Source of the DNA: Oscillospiraceae bacterium
GTDB taxonomy: Bacteria; Bacillota; Clostridia; Oscillospirales; Ruminococcaceae
NCBI GenBank assembly: GCA_030539275.1
Contig: JAUNSK010000005.1
Location: forward strand, 121,658-185,657
Reading direction: 5' to 3'
DNA length: 64,000 nt
Shown here in pieces: positions 54,590 through 63,141 of this stretch. The stretch's first letter is position 1. Each line of letters begins with the position of its first letter. A program made the position numbers and the translations under genes. The notes beneath the pieces were generated by a model that ran no database searches, had not been told where the DNA came from, and worked only from the letters and a program-made list of their open reading frames with translations.

Positions 54590-56080
54590 TTATCTGAGAT
54601 TTGTGTATCCCATAAGAAATTTATCTGCTTCTTTTGCGGCACCGCGGCCTTCGGAAATAGCACGGACAACCAGTGACTGTCCTATATGCATGTCACCAGC
54701 TGCAAATACCTTTGCAGCTGAAGATAAAAATGAACCTTTTTGAGTAGCAACGTTACTTCTTTCAGTTATATCTACACCGAAGCTTTCAGTAACATACGAC
54801 TGTGGACCGAGAAAACCTGCTGCTATCAGAACAAGATCTGCATCAAGTATTTTTTCACTGCCTTCTATTTCCTGCATCTGAGATCTGCCGGTCTCAGGAT
54901 TTTTAATAAACTCAACACAGACAGTCCTTACAGCTTTTAAACTGCCGTCTTCATTTTTAATAAATTCCTTCACAGTTGTCTGATATACTCTCGGGTCATG
55001 TCCGAATACGAAGGCTGCTTCTGACTGGCCGTAATCTGTTTTGCAGACTCTTGGCCACTGCGGCCATGGATTGTTCCCGGCTCTGCTGTCTGGGAGCTTT
55101 GGCATCATTTCAAGTTGTGTAACGCTGCTGCAGCCATGTCTTATTACTGTGCCTACGCAGTCGTTTCCTGTATCACCGCCGCCGATGACTATTACATTCT
55201 TATCTTTTGCGTTAATATACTGCTGATCTTCAAAATTGCTGTCGAGAAGACTTTTTGTAGTAGATTTAAGAAAATCAACTGCAAAATAAATACCACTTGC
55301 ATCTCTGCCGGGTGCTTTAATATCTCTTGGCTGTGATGCACCGCATGCAAGGATAACTGCATCATAGTCATTAATTATTTTAGCTGCAGGGTATTGCGGG
55401 GAGCCGATATCAGCGCAGGTTACAAACTCTATTCCCTCAGCCTTCATAAGTCTGATACGTCTTTCAACTATTTTTTTATCAAGCTTCATGTTCGGAATAC
55501 CGTACATAAGGAGTCCGCCCGGTCTGTCGCTTCGTTCATATACAGTAACGCTGTGACCTCTCTTATTAAGCTGTGCAGCAGCTGCAAGACCAGCAGGACC
55601 AGAACCTATTACAGCACATTTTTTCCCTGTTCTTACTGACGGTGGAGCCGGAGCGATCAGACCTGATGAAAAAGCATTTTCTATGATCGCATACTCATTT
55701 TCCCTGACTGAAACAGGGGAAGAATTCAGATTGCATGTACATGCAGCTTCACACAGGGCAGGACATACTCTTGATGTAAACTCAGGAAAGTTATTGGTAA
55801 GAAGAAGCCTTTTAGCTGCTTCATCCCATTTGCCTCTGTACACCATATCATTCCATTCCGGAATAAGATTATTCAGTGGACAGCCTGAGATCGCTCCTCC
55901 TATCATCATTCCGGACTGACAGAACGGAACACCGCATTCCATACATCTGGCACCCTGTATCTGCTGTTCTTTTTTATCAAGCGGAATATGAAATTCATCA
56001 TAATTCTTAATTCTTTCGCACTCAGGAATACAAGTGCTTACTTCTCTTTTATATTCCATAAAACCTGTTGGCTTTCCCAT
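54590..56080 (-). CDS. gltD: Glutamate synthase small subunit
   Basis: 496 residues. N-terminal iron-sulfur cysteines (CIPECERI, CMECGVPFCQSG, CPLNN), the FAD motif VIGSGPAGLAAAAQL (about 153-167), the NADPH motif VIGGGDTGNDC (about 287-297) and the C-terminal FAD-contacting GDMHIGQSLVVRAISEGR. It passes electrons from NAD(P)H to GltB. It starts nine bases after gltB, so the two are coexpressed. Confidence 0.95.
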   Translation of the reverse strand: MGKPTGFMEYKREVSTCIPECERIKNYDEFHIPLDKKEQQIQGARCMECGVPFCQSGMMIGGAISGCPLNNLIPEWNDMVYRGKWDEAAKRLLLTNNFPEFTSRVCPALCEAACTCNLNSSPVSVRENEYAIIENAFSSGLIAPAPPSVRTGKKCAVIGSGPAGLAAAAQLNKRGHSVTVYERSDRPGGLLMYGIPNMKLDKKIVERRIRLMKAEGIEFVTCADIGSPQYPAAKIINDYDAVILACGASQPRDIKAPGRDASGIYFAVDFLKSTTKSLLDSNFEDQQYINAKDKNVIVIGGGDTGNDCVGTVIRHGCSSVTQLEMMPKLPDSRAGNNPWPQWPRVCKTDYGQSEAAFVFGHDPRVYQTTVKEFIKNEDGSLKAVRTVCVEFIKNPETGRSQMQEIEGSEKILDADLVLIAAGFLGPQSYVTESFGVDITERSNVATQKGSFLSSAAKVFAAGDMHIGQSLVVRAISEGRGAAKEADKFLMGYTNLR

Positions 56081-56089
56081 AATAGCACC

Positions 56090-59000
56090 TTACTTTCTGG
56101 TATTAGCATAAAATGCTTCTATCTGGGCCTCTTCATTTGATAAGCCCTTTTCTTCCATCTCTGTGATCGTCTGCATCATACGTGCATAATCATACGGCAG
56201 TATCTTTTTAAATTTCGGCAGATATTCACCGAAGTTGTCAAGGATCTGTCTGCCCTTTGCTGAGCCTGTAGCAGCAGTATGCTGTTCAATAATATCTTTG
56301 AGTTCCAGGACATCATCTTTTTCTGTAACTTCTTCAAGAGAAACCATAGTTTTGTTGAGTTTTGTGTAGAGATCCCTGTTTTCATCAAGTACATACGCTA
56401 TACCGCCGCTCATGCCTGCTGCAAAGTTTTTGCCCGTGTTTCCGAGGATTACTGCGCGTCCGCCTGTCATATATTCACATCCGTGATCGCCTACACCCTC
56501 AGCGACTGCTGTTGCACCTGAGTTTCTTACACAGAAACGTTCACCGGCAACACCATTTATAAAGGCCTTTCCGCTAGTCGCACCATACAGTGCTACATTT
56601 CCTATGATTATATTCTCATCATGCCTGAAGGCTGCCTTTTGCGGAGGAAATACGATAAGCTTTCCGCCTGACAGACCTTTTCCGAAGTAGTCATTGCTGT
56701 CTCCGGTAAGCTCAAGTGTAAGACCTTTTGGTATAAATGCACCGAAGCTCTGACCGCCGCTGCCTGTACACTTTACAGTAAATGTATCATCATCAAGAGT
56801 GTTTTTATAGAGCTTTGTTATCTCACTGCCAAACAGCGTTCCGAGTGTCCTGTCAGTATTTGTGATATCTATGCTGATAGTTTTCTTTTCTTTCTTCGCA
56901 AGGGCCTGCTTCATTTTTTTGATGATGATCTTCTCATCGACAGTACTCTCAAGATCAAAATCATATGCTTCTTCAGGATCAAACACGGTTTTTGTATCGT
57001 CAGAGAGGAAAGGATTATTGATGATCTTGCTGATATCAAGTCCGGCTGTGTTAGCTTCTTTATTTTCTACTATGAGATCACTGCGTCCAACCAGTTCATT
57101 TACTGTAGCAATTCCGAGCTTAGCCATATATTCTCTGAGCTCCTGGGCTGCAAAACGCATGAAGTTTACTATATACTCTGGTTTACCTCTGAAATTTTTA
57201 CGAAGCTCAGGGTTCTGTGTTGCGATACCTGCAGGACATGTATCAAGATTGCATACACGCATCATTACACAGCCCATTGTTACGAGCGGTGCTGTAGCGA
57301 ATCCGAATTCCTCGGCACCGAGAAGTGCTGCAACGAGTACATCACGTCCTGTCATTAGCTTTCCGTCAGTTTCTATAACGACCTTTGAACGAAGACCGTT
57401 GGCTATAAGTGTCTGATGTGTTTCTGCAAGACCGATTTCCCATGGAAGTCCTGCGTTGTATATCGAACTTCTTGGTGCGGCACCTGTTCCACCGTCTGAA
57501 CCGGAAATAAGTATTACGCCGGCACCTGCCTTGGCAACACCTGATGCAACAGTTCCTACGCCGGCTTCAGATACTAGCTTAACAGATATTCTTGCTTTCT
57601 TATTAGCATTTTTAAGATCATATATAAGCTGTGCAAGATCCTCTATTGAATATATATCATGATGAGGAGGAGGGGAGATAAGTCCGACACCAGGAGTAGA
57701 ATGTCGTGTCTTTGCAACCCAGGGATATACTTTTTTGCCCGGCAGATGTCCGCCTTCACCCGGTTTTGCTCCCTGAGCCATTTTTATCTGTATTTCGTCT
57801 GCACTTACCAGGTATTCGCTTGTAACACCGAAGCGTCCGGAGGCAACCTGTTTTATTGCGCTGCAGCGGTTGATGCGGGAATTTACTGATTCAAGTCTGT
57901 CAGGACTTTCTCCTCCTTCACCGCTGTTGGATTTTCCGCCGATCATATTCATGGCTATTGCCATTGTTTCGTGCGCTTCCTGTGAAATAGAACCATATGA
58001 CATTGCGCCGGTCTTAAAGCGCTTTACTATAGAATCAACGCTTTCAACCTGATCTATAGGGATTCCTCCGTCAGGATCAAATCTGAAGTTCATAAGACTT
58101 CTGATATTCATGGTGCGGTCTTCTCTGTTTACAGCGCTTGAGAATTCTTTGAATTTTTCATAGTCACCGGTCTGCGCAGCCTGCTGGAGCAGGTGGATCG
58201 TAAGCGGATTATACAGATGTTCTTCCTTGCCGGAACGCATTTTGTGACTTCCGCTGCTTTCGATCTGAAGATCTGTATCAAGGCCAAGAGGATCAAATGC
58301 TGCTGAATGAAGTGAGTCAACACGCTTGTTGATATCATCAAGTGTAATACCGCCTGTACGGCTGACAGTGTTGGTAAAGTACTTGTCAACTACATCCTGG
58401 CTCAGACCTACTGCCTCAAATACCTTTGCACCAAGGTAAGACTGGATCGTTGAAATACCCATTTTTGAAGCTATCTTTGTTATGCCGTTAAGGATAGATT
58501 TATCATAATCATACTGAGCTGCATAGTAATCCTTGTCAAGCTGTCCGCTGCGGATAAGACTTTTAATAGTATCATGAGCAAGGTAAGGATTGACAGCACA
58601 TGCACCGAATCCGAGAAGAGCTGCAAAGTGGTGTATTTCACGTGGTTCTGCACTTTCGAGAATCATTGAAAGAGCTGTACGTTTTTTGGTTGAAACAAGG
58701 TGCTGCTGAAGAGCACTTACTGCAAGAAGTGAAGGAATAGCTACATGATTTTCATCTACGCCTCTGTCAGAGAGAATAAGGATATTGGCTCCGCTCTGAT
58801 GTGCCCTGTCAGCTTCAAGAAACAGATGATCTATAGCCTTGCGAAGTGACGTGTTCTTGTAGTATATAATAGGAATGACCTTAACTTTGAAACCCGGAAT
58901 ATCCATGGTTTTGATCTTGAGCAGATCAGTGCTTGTCAGAATCGGATGCTGGATCTTGAGGACACGGCAGTTATCTGCTTTTTCCTCGAGAATATTTCCA

Positions 59001-60643
59001 TCTTCTCCTATGTAGACTGTGGTCGATGTTACTATGTTTTCTCTGATAGCGTCAAACGGCGGATTTGTAACCTGAGCAAACAGCTGTTTGAAGTAATTAA
59101 AGAGCGGCTGATTTGTTTTTGAAAGTGCAGCAAGAGGAATATCAGCACCCATTGCATCTATAGGTTCAGCTCCTGCTCTGGCAAGTTTCAGTATAGAATC
59201 ATTTATGTCCTCATAAGAATAACCGAATGCCTTCTGGAGTCTGATAAGCTCATCATGGGAATAGCGCTGAACACTTTTGTTAGGTATTTTAAGATCCTTC
59301 AGGCTTACAAGTTTTGAATCAAGCCATTCACCGTAAGGCTGACGCTGTGCATAGTATTCCTTAAGATCATCGTCATCGATAAGCCTTTTTCTTACTGTGT
59401 CAACAAGCAGCATTTTTCCAGGCTTAAGTCTGTCTTTTCTGATGATCTTTTCAACAGGGATATCAAGTACGCCGACTTCAGATGAGAGGATAACCTGATT
59501 GTCTGTTGTAATATAGTAACGTGAAGGACGAAGTCCGTTTCTGTCAAGAACAGCACCCATAATATCTCCGTCAGTAAAGAGAATAGATGCAGGTCCGTCC
59601 CACGGTTCCATCATAGTTGCATAATACTGATAAAAATCTCTTTTTGATTTTGACATCAGTCTGTTGTAAACCCATGGTTCAGGAATTGTGATCATAACAG
59701 CAAGCGGAAGATCCATTCCTGACATAAGCATAAATTCCAGAGCATTGTCAAGACGTGCAGAGTCAGAACCGTTTGGATCAATTACAGGAAGTACTTTATA
59801 TATGTCATCCGGAGAAAGTGCCCTGCATGCAATATTCTCTTCTCTTGCAGTCATTTTGTCTACGTTTCCCGTTATAGTGTTGATCTCACCGTTGTGAACG
59901 ATTATTCTGTTCGGATGAGCTTTCTGCCAGCTTGGATTTGTATTTGTACTGAAACGTGAATGAACGGTAGCAATAGCAGAATCATAATCTTCGTCCTGAA
60001 GATCCTTGTAGAATAATCTCAGTTCATTAACAAGGAACATTCCTTTATAAACGATAGTTCTGCTTGAAAGAGAAACAACATATGTATCCTCATTACTCTG
60101 TTCAAAAACTCTTCTTGCGATATATAGCTTTCTGTCAAATTCAATTCCTTTTTTGCAGTTGTCAGGTTTCTTTACAAAACACTGAAGTATGTAAGGCATG
60201 CTGTCCAGAGCCTTCGAACCTAATATTGATGAATTTACAGGAACCTGTCTCCAGCCGAGAAATTCAAGATTTTCTTTCTGTATTATTATTTCAAAAAGCT
60301 TTTTAGCCTGGTTTCTTCTTAATTCATTCTGTGGAAAGAAAAACATGCCTACTCCGTATTCACGTTCATCACCAATTTTAATACCGAGCTTTTTTGATTC
60401 CTTCTTAAAAAATTTATGTGAGACCTGAAGCATTATTCCGACACCGTCACCGGTTTTGCCGTGAGCATCCTTACCGGCTCTGTGTTCAAGATTTTCAACT
60501 ATTTTCAGAGCATTTTCAACTACATCTCTGGTTTTTGTTCCGTCAATATTCACGACAGCACCGATTCCGCAGTTATCATGTTCAAACCTTGGGTCATAGA
60601 GCCCTTTTTTTTCATATGGGTCCTGATTCCTGAAATTGTCCAT
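56090..60643 (-). CDS. gltB: Glutamate synthase large subunit
   Basis: 1517 residues. After a propeptide of 24 residues the class II glutaminase starts at Cys25 (HDNCGIGAVV). The central domain is followed by the FMN-binding synthase domain with SVKLVSEAGVGTVASGVAKA and SGSDGGTGAAPRSS, the 3Fe-4S cysteines in CVMMRVCNLDTCPAG, and the C-terminal beta-helix GXGXG region. It makes two glutamates from glutamine and 2-oxoglutarate. ATG 60643 has AAGGGGTG at ideal distance. Its leader of about 145 bases contains a terminator and a competing hairpin. Confidence 0.96.
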   Translation of the reverse strand: MDNFRNQDPYEKKGLYDPRFEHDNCGIGAVVNIDGTKTRDVVENALKIVENLEHRAGKDAHGKTGDGVGIMLQVSHKFFKKESKKLGIKIGDEREYGVGMFFFPQNELRRNQAKKLFEIIIQKENLEFLGWRQVPVNSSILGSKALDSMPYILQCFVKKPDNCKKGIEFDRKLYIARRVFEQSNEDTYVVSLSSRTIVYKGMFLVNELRLFYKDLQDEDYDSAIATVHSRFSTNTNPSWQKAHPNRIIVHNGEINTITGNVDKMTAREENIACRALSPDDIYKVLPVIDPNGSDSARLDNALEFMLMSGMDLPLAVMITIPEPWVYNRLMSKSKRDFYQYYATMMEPWDGPASILFTDGDIMGAVLDRNGLRPSRYYITTDNQVILSSEVGVLDIPVEKIIRKDRLKPGKMLLVDTVRKRLIDDDDLKEYYAQRQPYGEWLDSKLVSLKDLKIPNKSVQRYSHDELIRLQKAFGYSYEDINDSILKLARAGAEPIDAMGADIPLAALSKTNQPLFNYFKQLFAQVTNPPFDAIRENIVTSTTVYIGEDGNILEEKADNCRVLKIQHPILTSTDLLKIKTMDIPGFKVKVIPIIYYKNTSLRKAIDHLFLEADRAHQSGANILILSDRGVDENHVAIPSLLAVSALQQHLVSTKKRTALSMILESAEPREIHHFAALLGFGACAVNPYLAHDTIKSLIRSGQLDKDYYAAQYDYDKSILNGITKIASKMGISTIQSYLGAKVFEAVGLSQDVVDKYFTNTVSRTGGITLDDINKRVDSLHSAAFDPLGLDTDLQIESSGSHKMRSGKEEHLYNPLTIHLLQQAAQTGDYEKFKEFSSAVNREDRTMNIRSLMNFRFDPDGGIPIDQVESVDSIVKRFKTGAMSYGSISQEAHETMAIAMNMIGGKSNSGEGGESPDRLESVNSRINRCSAIKQVASGRFGVTSEYLVSADEIQIKMAQGAKPGEGGHLPGKKVYPWVAKTRHSTPGVGLISPPPHHDIYSIEDLAQLIYDLKNANKKARISVKLVSEAGVGTVASGVAKAGAGVILISGSDGGTGAAPRSSIYNAGLPWEIGLAETHQTLIANGLRSKVVIETDGKLMTGRDVLVAALLGAEEFGFATAPLVTMGCVMMRVCNLDTCPAGIATQNPELRKNFRGKPEYIVNFMRFAAQELREYMAKLGIATVNELVGRSDLIVENKEANTAGLDISKIINNPFLSDDTKTVFDPEEAYDFDLESTVDEKIIIKKMKQALAKKEKKTISIDITNTDRTLGTLFGSEITKLYKNTLDDDTFTVKCTGSGGQSFGAFIPKGLTLELTGDSNDYFGKGLSGGKLIVFPPQKAAFRHDENIIIGNVALYGATSGKAFINGVAGERFCVRNSGATAVAEGVGDHGCEYMTGGRAVILGNTGKNFAAGMSGGIAYVLDENRDLYTKLNKTMVSLEEVTEKDDVLELKDIIEQHTAATGSAKGRQILDNFGEYLPKFKKILPYDYARMMQTITEMEEKGLSNEEAQIEAFYANTRK

Positions 60644-60688
60644 ATAGACACCCCTTAAAAATATTGATGAATTTGAAATTATAACAAT

Positions 60689-60772
60689 AAAAAAAGTCCG
60701 CAGATATCTTGCAGTCTACGGGTGTTAAAGTTAAACAGCCATACTGACAATATCTGCGAACATCATTGTTCG
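60689..60772 (-). promoter_or_regulatory. gltB leader: attenuator with ANTAR-like hairpin
   Basis: On the minus strand a hairpin CGAAC-AATGAT-GTTCG (60772-60757) has a six-base loop with A1 and G4, as in ANTAR target RNAs. Its right arm is also the left arm of a terminator: GTTCGCAGATAT (60761-60750) pairs with ATATCTGCGGAC (60707-60696), then U7 (60695-60689). The two structures exclude each other. A second ANTAR-type hairpin is not clear. The terminator is directly visible; ANTAR control is inference. Confidence 0.65.
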
Positions 60773-60793
60773 TGTTATTTAATTTATGAGTAT

Positions 60794-60822
60794 ATGATAC
60801 ATATAAAAATCAACTTTGTCAA
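60794..60822 (-). promoter_or_regulatory. Promoter of gltBD
   Basis: On the minus strand TTGACA (60822-60817), 17-bp spacer, TATCAT (60799-60794). Confidence 0.82.
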
Positions 60823-60898
60823 GTAGTAAAACTTCGTTTGCGAATATTTAGTTGAAAATAACTTAATAAAATAAAGCAAAAGGTGCTTGTAATAGTCA

Positions 60899-60930
60899 TT
60901 TTGCAAGATTATATCTCACGACTTGCAAAA
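60899..60930. promoter_or_regulatory. Inverted repeat between divergent gltB and amtB promoters
   Basis: TTTTGCAAG (60899-60907) and CTTGCAAAA (60922-60930) are perfect inverted copies with a 14-base spacer. The site lies about midway between the two divergent promoters. It may be an operator or UP-type element; no known consensus is recognised. Confidence 0.5.
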
Positions 60931-61037
60931 ATTCGTACATAATTATTTATTTTATTAAAATATCAGCAACATAATATGTTATAAGGAATTAAATATAATG
61001 ATTAAATTCAAAAAAAAGAAATTTTTTTAAAAAACAC

Positions 61038-61066
61038 TTGACAAATCAAATTGTTCAGTTTATACT
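61038..61066 (+). promoter_or_regulatory. Promoter of amtB-PII gene
   Basis: TTGACA (61038-61043), 17-bp spacer, TATACT (61061-61066). Confidence 0.87.
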
Positions 61067-61070
61067 ATGA

Positions 61071-61130
61071 ACCATAGAAAGCAGCAAGGGTGCTGTGAAC
61101 GATGGTTCATATCACCCTTGCTGCTTTTTT
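61071..61130 (+). promoter_or_regulatory. amtB leader: attenuator with ANTAR-like hairpin
   Basis: A perfect 12-bp terminator, GCAGCAAGGGTG (61081-61092) with CACCCTTGCTGC (61113-61124), is followed by TTTTTT. Its left arm can instead form GCAGC-AAGGGT-GCTGT (61081-61096), a five-pair hairpin with a six-base loop having A1 and G4. A second small hairpin TGAAC-GATG-GTTCA (61096-61109) follows but has a four-base loop. This resembles the tandem-hairpin RNA bound by ANTAR proteins. Confidence 0.7.
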
Positions 61131-61195
61131 GTTTTTCTGAGTATTGGTACCATACTGAGAAATTTCAAAAAAATCTCGAATCAGGGGGAATTTAT

Positions 61196-62929
61196 ATGGA
61201 ATTTTCAGCAGTAAACACGATCTGGGTTCTGTTAGGAGCGGCACTTGTATTTTTTATGCAGGCTGGCTTTGCAATGGTTGAGACAGGATTCACCAGAGCC
61301 AAAAATGCAGGAAACATTATAATGAAAAACGTTATGGACTTTTCACTTGGAACTCCTCTTTTCTGGCTTGTAGGTTTCGGTCTTATGTTCGGAAGCGGTA
61401 AATTTATCGGTTCATATGCAGGTATTGCATCTCCGGAGAATTACGCAGCAGTATCTCCTGAAGGTGTTCCATTCTGGGCATATCTTATTTTCCAGACAGT
61501 ATTCTGTGCAACAGCTGCTACTATTGTATCAGGTGCAATGGCTGAACGTACAAAGTTTTCATCATATCTTATTTACAGTGCAGTAATAAGTGCTGTCGTA
61601 TATCCGATAGAAGCACACTGGATATGGGGAGGCGGCTGGCTTTCAGATCTTGGCTTCCATGATTTCGCAGGTTCAACAGCTGTACATATGACAGGCGGTA
61701 TCGCAGCTCTGATCGGTGCAAAAGTACTCGGAGCACGTATAGGAAAGTACAGTAAAAAAGGTGAGGCAAGAGCAATTCCGGGACATTCACTTACACTTGG
61801 CGCACTTGGCTGTTTTATTCTGTGGTTCTGCTGGTTCGGATTTAACGGAGCGTCAACAGTTTCAATGTCAGGCAGTGCGATAGAAAGTGCATCTAAAATA
61901 TTTGTAACTACAAATATCGCAGCAGCAGTTGCAACAGTTACAACCATGGTATTTACATGGATCAGGTACGGCAAACCGGATGTTTCAATGACACTTAACG
62001 GATCACTTGCAGGTCTTGTTGCAATTACTGCAGGATGTGATACAGTAAGCCCTGTATCAGCAGCAATTATCGGTATAATTGCAGGAATTGCAGTTGTAGT
62101 AGGAATTGAAATAGTAGATCAGAAGTTTAAGATCGATGATCCTGTCGGAGCTGTAGGTGTTCACTGTGTAAACGGATTTCTTGGCACAGTTCTTGTAGGT
62201 ATCTTTTCAGACGGATCCGGTACAGATGTCAAGAGTCTTATATACGGCGGCGGTTTCAAACTTCTCGGAATCCAGCTGCTTGGTGCCGGAGCAGTAATCG
62301 TATGGACTGGTGTATTAATGCTGATAACATTTACACTGATCAAAAAGACTGTTGGTCTGAGAGTATCAGCAGAGGAAGAGATCCTGGGACTTGATGCAAC
62401 TGAACATGGCCTTGAGTCATCATATGCTGACTTTGCTTCAGCTCCGGTTTCTGATACAATGGCAAGAGCAGAGGAAAAGGCTGCAGCAGGAACAGAATTA
62501 TCACATCAGGTTCCTGTTCATAAAGCAGTTACCGTGACAGCAGTTGAAAACGCGGTAACGAATAATTCTATGGACAAATACACAAAACTCTCGATCCTTT
62601 GCAGGCCTAACAGGCTGCAGACTCTCCAGGATGCCCTCAATGCTATTAATGTTAAAGGCATTACTGTTTCAAACGTTATGGGCTACGGTGTACAGAAGGG
62701 ACATGAAGAGTACTACAGAGGTGTAAAGAAGGTAGCAACCACACTTCTTCCTAAGGTTAAGGTAGAAGTAGTAGTATCAAAGGTTCCTGTAGAAACTGTA
62801 ATAGAAGTAGCAAAGAAAGCACTGTATACAGGAAATATCGGTGACGGAAAGATATTTGTATACGATGTTGAGGATGTTGTCAAGGTAAGGACCGGCGAGA
62901 GAGGCTATGACGCTCTTCAGGACGAATAA
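61196..62929 (+). CDS. Ammonium transporter fused to PII signal protein
   Basis: 577 residues. An AmtB domain (about 1-410, eleven membrane helices) has the pore twin histidines in STAVHMTGG and VHCVNGFLG. A cytoplasmic linker of about 50 residues leads to a full PII (GlnB/GlnK) domain (about 459-577). The PII T-loop reads GYGVQKGHEEYYRGVKK: the 2-oxoglutarate Gln and the channel-plugging Arg (YRG) are kept, but the Tyr uridylylated in E. coli GlnK is Lys. YTGNIGDGKIFV and RTGERG are conserved. ATG 61196 follows AGGGGGAA; the in-frame ATG at 61067 overlaps the leader terminator. Confidence 0.94.
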   Translation: MEFSAVNTIWVLLGAALVFFMQAGFAMVETGFTRAKNAGNIIMKNVMDFSLGTPLFWLVGFGLMFGSGKFIGSYAGIASPENYAAVSPEGVPFWAYLIFQTVFCATAATIVSGAMAERTKFSSYLIYSAVISAVVYPIEAHWIWGGGWLSDLGFHDFAGSTAVHMTGGIAALIGAKVLGARIGKYSKKGEARAIPGHSLTLGALGCFILWFCWFGFNGASTVSMSGSAIESASKIFVTTNIAAAVATVTTMVFTWIRYGKPDVSMTLNGSLAGLVAITAGCDTVSPVSAAIIGIIAGIAVVVGIEIVDQKFKIDDPVGAVGVHCVNGFLGTVLVGIFSDGSGTDVKSLIYGGGFKLLGIQLLGAGAVIVWTGVLMLITFTLIKKTVGLRVSAEEEILGLDATEHGLESSYADFASAPVSDTMARAEEKAAAGTELSHQVPVHKAVTVTAVENAVTNNSMDKYTKLSILCRPNRLQTLQDALNAINVKGITVSNVMGYGVQKGHEEYYRGVKKVATTLLPKVKVEVVVSKVPVETVIEVAKKALYTGNIGDGKIFVYDVEDVVKVRTGERGYDALQDE

Positions 62930-62962
62930 CAATAAATGAATATAATAGGAATGTAAAATTAT

Positions 62963-62997
62963 AAAGCAGTTCCCTGAGAAATCGGGAACTGCTTTTT
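62963..62997 (+). terminator. Terminator of amtB-PII gene
   Basis: AAAGCAGTTCCC / GGGAACTGCTTT stem with a nine-base loop, ending in TTTTT. Confidence 0.92.
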
Positions 62998-63141
62998 GTA
63001 TTTAATGTAATTATATGTAAAATGTTTGAAGTATAAAAATCTTAACATTTTATAAAATAATTTTTATAAAATATACGAATATAAATAAATCCATTTATAT
63101 GTTAAGATTATACTATATTATAGAAAAGTGAGGTTGAGTAA

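Noticed and set aside
61067-61195. Upstream extension of the AmtB-PII gene to ATG 61067
   Set aside because: The segment is the leader terminator, and the ATG lies at or before the predicted transcription start. ATG 61196 has a strong ribosome site and begins the AmtB fold.
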